From Telmatactis stephensoni (lineage: Eukaryota; Cnidaria; Anthozoa; Actiniaria; Isophelliidae): a DNA stretch of 64,000 nt. Shown piece by piece: positions 11,740 through 23,805 of this stretch (position 1 is the stretch's first letter; every line of letters starts with the position of its first letter). A model generated the notes under the pieces. That model had not been told where the DNA came from, ran no database searches, and saw nothing but the letters and a program-made list of their open reading frames with translations. Where the stretch lies: NCBI GenBank assembly GCA_029948255.1, contig JALIZF010001794.1, positions 186,001 to 250,000 on the forward strand, given 5' to 3'. The position numbers were made by a program, and so were the translations under genes.

Positions 11740-12289
11740 AAGGAGGCTGGAAAGGGTTCCCATAAATGAGTGCACACTCATAAAAAATGCCTAAGATTTC
11801 TATATCGCCAAAAAGGTAATATTGATGTGACATACCATATTAAAGCTTATGAAACGGGGAGTTCAATTTTTAAAAAATCATCATGTATGCAGTTGTCATG
11901 ACAACAGATTTTTCAGCAAATTGACGTAAAATTTCAATATAGATATTCATATCTTGATTTCTGTGTGGTGAAAGTTTTTTTAAAACTGCATATGATGAAT
12001 TCGCTAGTTGACCCTTCATATGAGAAAAAATCAAAAAATTATGTATTGCAGAATTCATGAAATATTGCAAAAAACGTATTTTAGATATAACTAGACGCTA
12101 ATGAAGCGTGAAGTCGGGCTACTTGAGCGCCGTAAAATTGCCGTGTTTGCAGCGCGAAGATAAACACTTACAACGTGAGATAACTGCTATGGTTCATTTC
12201 TAATAGAAAGTTAAGTGCTGCGAGCAGAAAACAGCTGGTGTATCCACGTTAGCAGAACTGTTCCCCTAAAACTCACGAAAGTACACCGC

Positions 12290-12530
12290 TTTCTCTGATA
12301 TATGAAACGTTTCTTGTCTATCTCTTGTGCGTTGTGTGACGAACATTGCTAGTTGACCTTCAATGTTGAACTACAAAACATAATTCTCCAGGATCAGTGT
12401 CGGACACACACTATGACTGTTTAAAATATTTAGCACTTTGAGTAAAAGCAATTTTTCAAACAATCACAAACGGCTAGCGTTGGCGGCAATGATTATAAAA
12501 CTAACTGATTTTAAAAAGCTAGTTGCATCA
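12290..12530 (+). repeat. Dispersed repeat, copy 1 (paired with 31525-31742)
   Basis: The block with GACGAACATTGCTAGTTGAC through ACTGATTTTAAAAAGCTAGT recurs at 31525-31742 with a few substitutions and small deletions. Its function is unknown. Confidence 0.75.
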
Positions 12531-13233
12531 CGGTCAAAGATAACGCATTGTCTACTGTATTTGACGCTTTAGATGAAACGAATGATAAATACAATTCCAT
12601 CACATACAAAGTATAAAATTTTCTTTCATAGGGTAACCAAATATGTTGCAGAGATTCTCAGTGCGACCTCACTTTATACTTATTATCTTGGCTTGAATTG
12701 ATTGGGCCCGTAGACGAGCTTCGATTCGAACAGTAACACGCAAAATGACCCGTAACAGAACATTGCCCTCTCGAAAAAATATCACTTAGCATTTTGTGAC
12801 TTTCATTTTTGTCACTGTCATTTGTATTGTCGTTTGTAATATTTTTGCTATGATCATCATCGATCTGGTGTGAACTAGTGAGAACTCGTTTTAGCTTGTT
12901 TTCCATATTAGACACAAGTAGACATGTTCAACATGTTAGACAGTCCTTGAAACAACCCGGGTCGAAATGTACGCTCATAGACATCTTTTAGTGTGGGTCT
13001 ATCGCGGACGGTGTGTGCATTTGTATGTGATTTGAGCGTCTTTATAGCAAGTAATTTCTTCGACATCTTCTATAAAAGTCTTGTAAACATATATCTTCCC
13101 TTCGCTCCCTTCTCGAAGTTCGATCGACATGTGGCTATCGTAAGACATGAATGGGATCCCTGTTGTCGAGTTCGTAAAGCATTATGGGAGGACTAAACGC
13201 GACGTGACAGAAGACCAAAAGGTAGAACTAAAG

Positions 13234-13254
13234 TCGGGCTAGCCGCCCGACTAA
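13234..13254. other. GC-rich hairpin between AACTAGACGC repeats
   Basis: AGTCGGGC-TAGCC-GCCCGACT forms a perfect 8-bp stem. It is followed by AACTAGACGC, which also occurs at about 12088, and GAAGTCGGGCTA occurs at about 12109. The arrangement looks like a terminal structure of a mobile element of about 1.16 kb, but no class can be assigned. Confidence 0.4.
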
Positions 13255-15686
13255 CTAGACGCCTAATAGGACCTGTTGTGTAATACTTGGGGAGAAATGG
13301 GAGAACAGAAGTTGATGGAAACCAGTTTGACTTGTCAGTGTGTTTTGATTGCAAAAATGTATGACAGGTACTCCCAGAGTAGAATACAAATTGTATTGGC
13401 CGGGGAGAAAGTATTTTGTAGGTAATTGTACCACCTGGTTGGTGGTTATAAATATACTGCTGGTCTTTTTATCATGCCAGACATACACAGTCTGCTTTAT
13501 TTTGCTAAATCAGCTTACCAAATGATCCAATATGATCTATAGATAATACATTATAGCTCAGACAAAATTTCTATTCTGTACTTTTTAACTTTGATTTATG
13601 GAAACAAAACTTACAAATTGCAGCAGACTGTTAATTTCAATATCCAAGTTAAAATGATTTTGATATTGCTGTTATCACATTGGTAGATTCTAGAAGTGGC
13701 ACAGTTACCTTTCTATGAAATCATTTCAGTGCAGTCATTTCAATACTTGAAGTGTAATGTAATACAATGTATGCTCATTACTATTACCATGTATTAGCTT
13801 CTCCTTGGACATCAACCTGATACTACTACATAAAGTAACATGTTCAATTCATCCACTTTATCTTGTTTCTGTGAACATGGTTGCACAAAGCTTGTACAAA
13901 TTTGTGGTTAAGTATCACTTTTCATTGATTGAAAATATCATTTTGTACATTCTAAAATTAGTTCTTTGTTACTAATATAACAGATATAAGGTCTCATAAA
14001 CATTACTATCACTTCCATGATTATCCATCACCATATTTTGATCTGCTTACATTGACAGTAAAGTGCATTCAATATATAATCATGACAATTTGTACAAAAT
14101 ACAGATTGCACTAAATATTTATAATTTATATACAAAATCATTTGTTTTCCATTGTTTATTTGGTGTGATTTTGAACTATTTACTAATTCTTGTTTCCTGG
14201 CTTAATTATTGAATACACTCTAGTCACCTCGCAAAAGCGAGAATCTCCTAGTATTTCTAGTTAAAAAAACATTGTAGATATTGTTAGTTAATTAGTTCCC
14301 TTCTAACACGGCTCTCATGAAGAGCATGACTATAGACACCGCGTATAAATAGAGTTTATACAAGCAAAAATTATGTGCAAGCCGTGTCTTACATGTCTGT
14401 CCTCAAGTGAAGTTCGCTGCCACAAATCAATCTCTGTCTCTGTTCTTGGACGATCAATACATTACAAGTTGATTACAACAGCTGGTAAGGTCACCACTAA
14501 ATTCGAGAATTCCATATTAACGATTAAAAGCAGTCACTGTCCTATTATCTTGATATTATAAGCCAATTGTTCGATAAATTCCAATCGATAGTGTCCGCCA
14601 TTTTGTTCAATTGCTCTCAATCCCTCGCGACAATTCTCGACCACAGGAAGTGGTCAACCTCGTTTTCATGACAGTGTATCCCAAAGGCTTCTGGGTAATT
14701 TGCCAATTTGCGATGTTGATAGATAGATAGATAGACCAAAAAGGTAAACCTAGACTCGACTAACCACAGGTAGCCCGAGTAAAAAGACTTCGTCATTACA
14801 TAATTTTTTATATTTTATCAACACACTCTTAAACTTAGTTAGAATAGAATAGCGAAAAATCAAAAAAATTCACCGAGTGGTTTTCGAGATATTTGCTTAA
14901 ATTTATCGTGTACGTGTCAGAGGGGTCTCGTAAAATTGCTCAAACTGTGCATGCGTCAGTTTGCCTCAATTGAATCTCGAGACAAGCAAACAGAACCATT
15001 TTGTGCAAAATAATGCAGATGAGATTGATGCTTTTTGCTCTCTAAAAAAGCTTTAGGTCGGATATTGAATAGATTCACTTCCATCCATTATAAATACGAA
15101 AATTTGTCAAAAAAGTGCTTTTGTCTTGTTCACCCGTACGGAACGTGCAGCGCTGTGAAGCGCTTCAATTGGGCTTCAAATCTCTGCACAGTTGTACTGC
15201 AGTGGAAGTCACTGCAGCACGCTATCAGATCGCTTTGCAGCTCATGATAACGTTGTGCATCGAATTGCAGACACGTTGCAGCGGAATACAACGCTGCTAG
15301 TAGGCTGTCACTGGCTTCATTACGATACAAGAGTTTATTTAAAAACAAATCTCTGCTGAGCGTAAGGCTGAAGCGGAATTATAGCCATTTGATAGCGTAC
15401 TGCACAAAGTCTTGCAATAGCACTGAAATATATTGAATGTAATCGGTCAAATTTGATTAACTACCAAACAAGAATCAACATAATTTCGTGCCGCCATATA
15501 GCGCCCTGACGTTCAAATTTATAAATAATATATTTTTTACTCGAACACAGCTTATCAGTGAAAGGTTTTTTACTTACTCTGATTTGTATTATTTTGGCCC
15601 CATATCTCCTAGCTTGTTGTACACGTCAAGTAATAAGTAGTTATTTTCCTACCTTAGTGTTATTCCATTTTGCATCTGCCTGTAGG

Positions 15687-17474
15687 TGAAATTTCAGTAC
15701 CAACACCTGAAACTAACACACAGTTGAAGGATACACTGAAAGTAAAAATAGAAAGAGGGGAATACACACTGGGGAAGCTTATTGTTCCTCAAAAGTATAA
15801 GAAGATGGTGCTTGACAAAGATGGCAATATAAAGACACATGAATTTCTTGTGGAAGGAAGAAAAATTCCACTTCACAAAGTACGTCAAAAGTTATTACAG
15901 AAACACAAAAGATTTACAAGACAGCACCCTACGATGAAATGCCCAGGTTAGAGGTTGTTAAGCAGCTTAAAGAAATTCATGTATTTGATGACAGCGAAGG
16001 TCTCACTACTATGTGCAATAAATTGAAGAAGTTTCAAAGGCAAAGGCACTTAATGGTTTGGCATGACCATTCCACAGTGGCCAATCATGGACACCTGGTG
16101 TTTATGGTTGCTGCTGTGTATGATCCTGCTCTTTACCTGACATCAGCTGTTAAAGTTGACATCCAAGCTGTCATTGAGCAATGACATACAGAAGCTGGCA
16201 TATATTGATAGCCGATGTGAATGCTTACAGGGTCCACAGAAGCATATCAATATCATGCAAGGTGTTCCTATCAGTGATGTTATGAGGTTTTTTAAAGGAG
16301 ATGGACCTGCTGTAGCATTTGAAACTGGCCAAAAGAAAGGAGGCCATTTCTTTTGCTCAGCATGTGGCATGCACGCCATCATGAGTGATATACTGGATCA
16401 TGTGTACAGATGCAAGCATGTTTCCCTCAAAGACAAACAGCAAAAGGTTCTCAAAGGTACATACGGGAGAATAAATTCAAAAAAATGGAAGACAAAACCA
16501 CTACATAATCTAAAGAAAGAAGAGATATTACAAGAACTAAGGTCCAGAGGCAACTATCCTGATCTAGCTGCAAACCCAACTAAAGCTGATTTAGAGAAAG
16601 AACTCTTCTCACATCTTCAAGGAATTCAACTTGTACCTGCTCTCCTATATTCGGATCCAACAAGTACATTTAAAAGTCACTACATTGACTCATATGAACC
16701 ATTACCATGTGAGCCAATGCATGACATTTCAAATCACATCTCTAAGGAACTCCCACACCACATAACCAAGCAACAGAAATCCATTTATAATGATCTTTAT
16801 GAGGCTACACTAGGAGAGAAAGAAACAAAAAGACCCACAGACTACCGCCATGCTATCATCCTCTTCGTTAAGAAATTTCAAGGCATCCTGACAGAAACCC
16901 TGCAGCTACTCCTCAATACACTGGCAGAAATGCAAGAAACTTTGTACCCATCTGATAGTCAAAGATCTCCCCATATAATATTGAGATATCATAATCTGTC
17001 CTTCCTTCACTACCTTATGTGTAAATTTGAGTTTGGCTCAACACCTATTTCATTAACCCCAAGAAAACATTATGGCAAATATTTTCACAACCTCACATCA
17101 CACCAACCACTCCAATTACGATTAATTTCTGGTCAATCCTCTAATGCTGAGAATGAAGAGCGTGTGTTCAAACATCCAATTATAGGCCATCTCACATTAT
17201 TAGCAACATTTTCTTGAGACTGCAAGCGGAGCAAGAACTTGATGTTCATAATGATTTAAACAAACAAAATAACAAGATATCAAGGGCTGCTGCAAACTTC
17301 ACGAAGCTTACCAACACAATAATCCCATCAGTTGTGCTGGAAGATCAACACTATTCCCAATGGTGGCAAGCCCACCTTGAGAGAATAAGTGACTTCCTTG
17401 TGCCAGGAGAAGGAGTGTGGTGGAAGTACAACCAAGAATTCAATGAGATTGAATAAAGAATCTGAGCAAGAGCC
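15687..17474 (+). pseudogene. SAP-domain element protein, N-terminal and central part
   Basis: An exon opens after the acceptor ctgcctgtag. Three frames must be joined: 15687 to about 15930, about 15930 to about 16175, and about 16175 to 17456, with frameshifts at both junctions. Visible blocks are VWHDHSTVANHGHLVFMV, IMQGVPISDVMRFFKGD, a Cys pair (CSACGMH) and a SAP-like motif (LKKEEILQELRSRGNYPD...TKADLEKEL), usually a DNA-binding helix-extended-helix. LISGQSSNAENEERVF, then EGVWWKYNQEFNEIE, reach the stop at 17456. I recognise this as a multi-copy cnidarian family of unknown function, probably a transposon protein. It continues after the inserted 5.2-kb element at 22698 and again at 30233. 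The first exon(s) were not found. Frameshifts, stops and insertions show it is dead. Confidence 0.68.
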
Positions 17475-20400
17475 TACCAGGTGATCTTGGAAAGCCCGCA
17501 AAGCATTATTTTCTTTTCAGAAAAAGAATCAATCCCATACCCCTTCGTGCGCTCAGTCAAACAAAAATGGCTGCCATGCTCTGCGATGCGGTGTTCAAGA
17601 CCAGTAACTCCAAGCCATTTTCCATGGCTATTTCATTAAGTATAAAGCGAGTTTTTTTCTCAAAAACAACCACCACGTATACTAGTACCATGTATGCATC
17701 GAGAGGGATTGAATTGTGCCGTTTTCTTTATTTTTGCGAGACGATAAAATGTTCTTTGGTGAATTTTACATTTTTTAAAAAGTGAAATTCTTTGTTAACG
17801 GAGGATTTGGATAAGCTGAGCATGAGTATCATTGTCAGGTTTGTTGTTTGTATTGATTTGTAGTTACCTTGAGGGAAGGTATAAATAAATTTTGTTTTTC
17901 AATAAATTTGTGTCTTGATTTATATCTAAGGAGTGTTTTGGCGGGAATTTGAGAAAAATATGTGCGCGCGCGCGTTCAACCGGATGTTGACAGTTTTCGA
18001 CCGGCATTTAAATTTTTATAGTATCGGATTATTTACTTGTTTCAATTCCAGTTGTTTTTTTGATATGGATAATAGTTCTTGTCAGAGTTTCTCGTGTAAT
18101 TTAAGCGATTGTAGTCATACGTCAAGCAGCTATAGCAATTTATTGAGACATTATCGTAAAAACCCATCTCACAAGCCAGAAAATTTACGACCACAAGGAA
18201 GACCTTCTGAAACCGCAGACGATGTCATATCATCTGTTTTTAATGATAATTTAGCTCCAGGTACTCGTTCTGCAAGAGCTAAAGCCTTTGCGTCCAAGCT
18301 TTCAGACGAGGAAGTAAAGAAGCACTGTTTACCACGTTTAGTAAAATTGTTAAAACCATGGGAGTTTTTGTTAGAAAGTGCCAAGACTTGGAATGGACTT
18401 CACCTCAGTAACATTGTTTCTCGATTCAAGGAGTTGAATAATGGTTTATTACTCAAGTATCCAGAACTGCTTATGACCACTCTGTTTACTACAGATACCC
18501 AAAGACCCACCCAATGTGACAGTGACCTAGTTGTAGAATTTATGAAGAAAAATAAGCACCTCACATGCAAGTTGATTTTAGATGATGAAAATGAACAGTC
18601 TCTTTTTTAAAGAGATATTAATGCCTATGGTATATGAAAAACACTCAAAGACTTTTCTTGATTTTGCATGTGGGCTGGTAGGGTCCTTGGGAATTAGTCA
18701 AAGGGACATACAAGATCTCTTAAGAAATAAGTGGGGCAAACAAATTTCTGAAGTTCTTGGAATTAATATTTTTCCTCCCAAGGATGATGTGGTAAAATGT
18801 CTTAAAGCAAAAAAGGAGGAACTGGCAAATCAGGTTGGCCTTGCTTTTGAAGAGAAAAGCAGTGGTATTGTTGTAGCAACAGTTAATGTAGCAAAGTACT
18901 TGGAATATCTGCTGTCCAGACCAGGAATACAGAATGCCATTGCTTTTCCAAAGAATGCTATGATAATATACCAGTTTACTGATCTTGCGCCATGGTTAAA
19001 GTGTTCCTGCTTCTCCAATTCAATTACAACATCACGACTTAAAATAGTTGACCCTTACAATCTACACAGTGTTATCATAACATGTGGAGCCTATCTAGGA
19101 CCAGATGATTATGAAACCCTCAACTTATGTTTTAAGAATCTCTATGGCCAAATCCTTGCCACTGACACAGTAGAATTGACCAATGAAAAAGAGCCCATCA
19201 AAATACACTTAAGAAGTACTGCCGATGGAAAACAAAGACGACTGGATACTGGTATGGGTACAGCCAAATCTACCTACCCAATTTGTGATGCTCCCGAACA
19301 CAGCAGTCAGTTGGGAGACATGACCCTGGTAAGTTCTGGCCCTGAATGGACAGTTCAAGACACCAAGGAACTGGCTGCTAAGTACAGAGTTTGGTTGAAT
19401 GGAAAAACAGACAATGATCAAAATCGAAGGGAATTTGCTAAGTTGAATCTTGGAAATATGGGTCGCGAAAATATAACAGGTGTGGACATGAAAGACTACT
19501 ACATTGGAGGATTTCATCTGGCTATCAGGGCAGCTGAAACAATCTCAGAGCGTATAGGTCAATGTGCTACAGGTAAATAATTAACAGGTGATATAATTTC
19601 AAGATTGCCACTTTTGTTAAGACTCGGGTAAGATTATCTATAAAACCCTATCACCAACTATCATTTTTGCCATTGTCAATCAAGGAATTGCAAAGAAAAT
19701 ATTTTGTTTGGTGAATTTCAGTCTGAATTCAACATTTTGGATTTAAAAATATTGAATTCAAACTAAAACTTATCTCATGATATTGTTCTAGTTTGCAAAT
19801 GGTGCATCAAATATTTAGCGTCAAAATTCAACAACAATCAATTATAGCAGTTCAATGTTAGCTCTGTCACTAAATTACAGCCCAAAGTTCAAAACTGTGA
19901 CCACTGATAACTAAATGTATTCCCACATGGTTTGTCTTGCCAGATTTCAATTAATGTCTTAGAGATAAGACACTTCTCAGTGCTGATTGCCCAGTGGATC
20001 ACTGTCAAGATAAAAATAATAATAACAAGAATTAAAACTTAAATTCCATGTGATTCAAGAGGTTCTCTCAATAATAATTTAAAAAATAATGAAATTTGTA
20101 TTCCCATTTTAAGGAATCCTTGGATCTTCAAAACTGTACTATGAGGCATTGTCACAACTTGCAAGAAGTGTAAACAAACAAGATAATTCAATCATCAAAT
20201 TTGATGAGATAGGGGTACTGGCATTTGCAGAAAAGATGCCTGCAATACTGGAAAAGGCTGGATTCGATGGCATAATTCTAGACATCTTAATTACCTTCAC
20301 TAGTGGTTTGAAATCCATTTTCCATGCCCTGTTGGACACACCTCCCTTTCTCACGGGCTGCCAGTTTGAGTGCAGTGCCAGGCTATTACTTGGTTTTCAG

Positions 20401-22697
20401 TTTGTCACAATTTTTGGTCCAAAATTTGTTACCCCTTCTGTTAAGCAGATTGTTGTCTATACATCACCATACATTGACAAAGCCATTAGTGATGGAATTC
20501 TGATTGGTCTGCCACTAAAATTTAGTAATTTCTCTGATGGCTTGATGGAAACTGCTCACAAGTACGCCAAACAGGGCACATTTCTTTACAGCGGTGGTAG
20601 ACATGGCAGTACAAGTCCAACAGAATATCAGAAATTACTTCTATCGCAGCTTTTCCATCATGAGCTAAACCGCATATCGGACCATGAAGAAACATCAACC
20701 AGGTCATCTGAAGCTAAAGCTTCAAGAAAACGGCATTCTGAACACGAGGAAAGTTACCCTGAACGTCTAAAGAAGAAGTCGGTAGGTGTTCATAATGGTG
20801 ATACATGAGCAGTTTTTCTATGTGTTCATATTCCTGTTTTACCCTTTATATCTGCAAAGGAATTAAAGTGTGAATTCAAAATAAGTGCAAATAAGCAAAC
20901 TGCCATTATAATACGATCTTGCAATACAGCTCTAAGGTAAACATAAAATAAGTGATTTATGTAATTTATTTTATTCCAGCAAATTCCATTTGAAGACCAA
21001 TTTACATGCAAGACTGAACACATGCCAACTTGTAACAAGGTAGTTTTATCACAATTAAAACAGTAACACAACCAAAACAAAAGAACAAAAGAACAAAAGA
21101 AGAAAATCGAATCACAGAAAACAAACCCCAAATAAAAAGCATAAAATTAATAATAAATAATAAGTTGTGAAAAGCTTCAAAAACACCATTATTTAGTAAT
21201 GCAGTTAAATAATTCTACCTTGAAGTACAAAATAAATTACTAAGAAACTTATCTAACTATTTTCTGACTTAAAGTCTCTGGCAATTTGTCCAGTTTGTAT
21301 GAAGTAATAATGCATTAGAACAGTAGTACATAACCTTTTGTTATCAATTTGGTCTGTTTGCTTAGTTTGAACAAGAATCATCAAAGTTCGAAAATCCAGG
21401 TATTGACATTGAAGAAAACCATGACAGTAACGATCTTTTACAACAGGAGGTAAATATTACAGCTTTCATAAGCTCTGACATGAGGCAATATAAATAATCA
21501 CTGTTTAGGTTTGTATCAATGTTGAAAGTAAGTGCAGATCAAATAAACAAATGTAGATGTAGCAGACTGACAAACTAATAACAAGAAGGCCTCATTTATA
21601 CCTGCTTATGGACCCGAATTAAAGCTATGAAAAATATTCAAGTAAAATCTACTATTGAACTGAGACAATTCCCAAAGGGAATTGGAAAGGTTACTTAAAC
21701 AATTTCTATGTAGTTGACCCTGCCTGATGATGATTCAATGAATCAAAAACCTTTGCAGACAAAAAAATTAAAATTTCACCAAGTTTATGTTTAAACCACT
21801 CATGACAAATAATTTAAATAAAGAATAATTAGTTCCTATGTATTATTTTTGAAGGATTTAACACAAGAAACTGAACCTACTCACCTAACCTCAGATGATA
21901 TTAGTGCCCTCTCGAAGCATACAGTACCAGTTTCAGACAACTTTAGAGATGACTGCAACCAACTTCTTCAGCAAATCTTAACTTCAAGTACAGAATCATT
22001 TAACAACCAAGAAGTCTTCTATGTAAATAAAGCAAGTGCCATAAAGTACAACCAATCCAGACAGGGCGAAATTCCAGCCATATCATTTCACATTGACAGC
22101 TGCTCAATAAATGGCGAGGTCATTTTCCAGCGAACAGACCATCGTGTTTCAAAAGAAAATCTAAAATGTAAAGTCCACCCTACTCCCAGAAAATATGAGT
22201 TTGTAATTGAACATCAGGCAGTCAACACGAGTATCCGCAGAAGAATCAGATTCCACTTCAGTCATGTAATGGGGATGAGTCTTTCTAGTAAAGTGCTTTC
22301 CATTGACATATACAATCGCCCTATATTTGAAGCAAAAGTCAAGACCAAATCCAAGTGGGAAGCTGATTTAAATCTATTTACAAAGTCAGAAGCTGCACCC
22401 AAAAGATGCAGAGTAGTCATTGTCACCCACGAGTGTACAGATCAACTCCTACCGAAGTTGTCTTGGGTTGATATCTTGGCATGTGCCTTGAAAACATCGC
22501 TACGTGATGATTACCCTCACTTTATTCCCTTTTCGCATGAAGTTGTCTTCCCGTCTCGCACATGGTTGTTGTTTTTGGCCGCCATCTTGGAATTTTCGAT
22601 GTAACAAGTGCGCAAGGGATTTCTGGGATTTATTCTTTTCCTGAAAAGCTATTCGCAATCTGATTGGCTAAAAGAATTCGGTCAGATCACCTGGTAG
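17475..22697 (+). mobile_element. Autonomous-looking TIR DNA transposon, unclassified
   Basis: The left end CTACCAGGTGATCT matches the right end AGATCACCTGGTAG exactly (14 bp). An imperfect repeat continues for about 100 bp: both sides then show CTTTTCAG(A/G)AAAAGAAT, a CCTT-GCGC(A/T) block and a (T)GGC(T/C)GCCAT block. The enclosed 5.2 kb carries one five-exon gene in the same direction. It sits inside the SAP-domain element gene, whose frame resumes with FNEEGPVLHHFG at 22698. No target duplication could be seen, so the exact borders may be a few bases off. The superfamily is not recognised. Confidence 0.7.
18065..22604 (+). CDS. Putative transposase of the 5.2-kb TIR element, five exons
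   Basis: Exons are 18065-19572, 20114-20781, 20980-21039, 21366-21449 and 21855-22604, with GT-AG introns and matching phases. The product is about 1,020 residues. A C2H2 finger lies at the N-terminus (CNLSDCSHTSSSYSNLLRHYRKNPSH region, C-x4-C then H-x5-H). The centre has DPYNLHSVIITCGAYLGPDDYE and GVDMKDYYIGGFHLAIRAAE, acidic-histidine blocks that could belong to an RNase H-like core (inference). A basic stretch (ASRKRHSEHEE, PERLKKKS) ends exon 2. One frame break occurs at 18603-18608, where a run of six T would be in frame with five; this is either a recent mutation or a base-call error. The last codons run into the right terminal repeat. I do not recognise the family. Confidence 0.6.
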
Positions 22698-22906
22698 TTT
22701 CAACGAAGAAGGTCCTGTACTTCACCACTTCGGCTCAAGCTGTTTCAAACAAGAAGAGCTCTTTCTTGCTGACTGTTGGGAAGAATTTATCCAGAAGTCT
22801 ATCCCTGTACCAGCCAATTATCTATATCAAGAAAATGAAGCTGCAAAAGTTATAAAGACCACCACAGGGTTATCAGACGCACAACAGGATAGCACAGAAA
22901 TAGATT
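22698..22906 (+). pseudogene. SAP-domain element protein, central fragment after insertion
   Basis: Directly after the right terminal repeat, an open frame reads FNEEGPVLHHFGSSCF, then ELFLADCWEEFIQKSIPVPA and VIKTTTGLSDAQQ. It continues the protein interrupted at 17474, in the same frame. It stops where the CR1-like LINE begins. The remaining C-terminal coding sequence is found at 29548-30843. Confidence 0.6.
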
Positions 22907-22909
22907 GTG

Positions 22910-23805
22910 ATGTTTAAAGAGGAAATTGCCAAAATCTGGAAAGCCATACATCACTTAACATGTAAAGATGATACCATCATCACTCTAGAGCGACAAAATC
23001 TGGAGATGAAAGCTACTATTGAATCGCAAAGAAAACACATTCTATCTGTTGAAGAAGAAAGAGACTCATTAAGGCTTGCCATCCAATTGTTAACCAAAGA
23101 ACTCAGCAGTGTCAAAAACCCTACAATTAACAGCAATCCAAAGCCAATAATGTTGAAAATGAAGTGCCTCTCTGTTCCAAACTAGATACACAGAAGTTGA
23201 GCAATGCTACTGTTCATCCTGTTCATCCCCGCAAGTCGAATCCACAGCAACCATGTAAGAAGGACATTACCCAAAGAAATGAATCTACTTCTAAGCCGCT
23301 TAAACCTGTGACTGTGGTGATTGGTGACTCGATAGTACAACATATTCAGGGATGGAAGCTCTCGAACTCAACAAAAACAATAGTAGTAGTGAAGCCCTTC
23401 TCAGGAGCTAATTCAGAGGACATGGAAGATTACTTGAAACCCATCCTCCGCAAAGAGCCAGATAACATAATTCTACACGTTGGAACTAATGACTTAAAGT
23501 CTTTGAATCCAGAACAAATTACCAACTCAATACTGTCGCTGGCAATGCAAATCAAAGAAAACTCACCTGAATCTCAACTATCAATATCTGCTATTCTACC
23601 TAGAACTGACCAAGATCTAAGTAACAATATCTCGAATGTAAATAGTTCTCTCAAGGTATTATGCCAGCAGCACCATTGGCACTTCCTAGGCCATAGCAAC
23701 ATTACTGTAAATCACTTAAACAAGAGTGGTCTGCACCTGAATAGGAAAGGTAACTCTATTTTATTTGATAATTTTAAATCGCATGTTAACCAAAAGTTAG
23801 CCTAA
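22910..23805 (+). pseudogene. LINE ORF1: coiled coil and SGNH esterase
   Basis: The first part (22910 to about 23145) is a charged heptad-like segment (EEIAKIWKAIHHL, LEMKATIESQRKHI, LRLAIQLLTKELSS). A frameshift near 23145 leads into the second frame, which ends at 23805. The second part has the SGNH/GDSL esterase blocks: GDSIVQHIQGW (block I, nucleophile Ser), HVGTNDLKSL (block III, Asn) and LNKSGLHLNRKGN (block V, catalytic Asp replaced by or shifted to Gly-Leu-His context). CR1-group LINEs often carry such an esterase in ORF1, which is thought to act in RNP or membrane association. The single frameshift makes this copy inactive. Confidence 0.72.

Larger units (their letters stand above)
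10971..15686. other. 4.7-kb stretch without a recognised gene, repeat-rich
   Basis: No exon with a recognisable domain was found on either strand. It begins with the putative promoter region of the RecQ-like gene, which is relatively GC-rich (10983-11130). It contains two dispersed repeats (11134-11739 and 12290-12530), a hairpin at 13234-13254, a short (TAGA)n near 14715, and a stretch rich in GCTGCA/CAGCG words near 15140-15300. The small minus frame at 12658-12915 (about 85 residues, acidic, Ser/Asp/Asn-rich) is unsupported. Confidence 0.6.

Noticed and set aside
12658..12915. Minus-strand acidic 85-residue frame
   Set aside because: No splice context, homologue or domain is recognised; the length is expected by chance.
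13234..13262. Helitron 3' end (hairpin followed by CTAG)
   Set aside because: The base after CTAG is A rather than the expected T, and no Helitron 5' end or Rep/helicase frame was found with it.
20826..21131. Minus-strand hydrophobic frame, possible membrane protein
   Set aside because: It overlaps exon 3 and introns of the plus-strand transposase gene and reflects AT-rich intron sequence.
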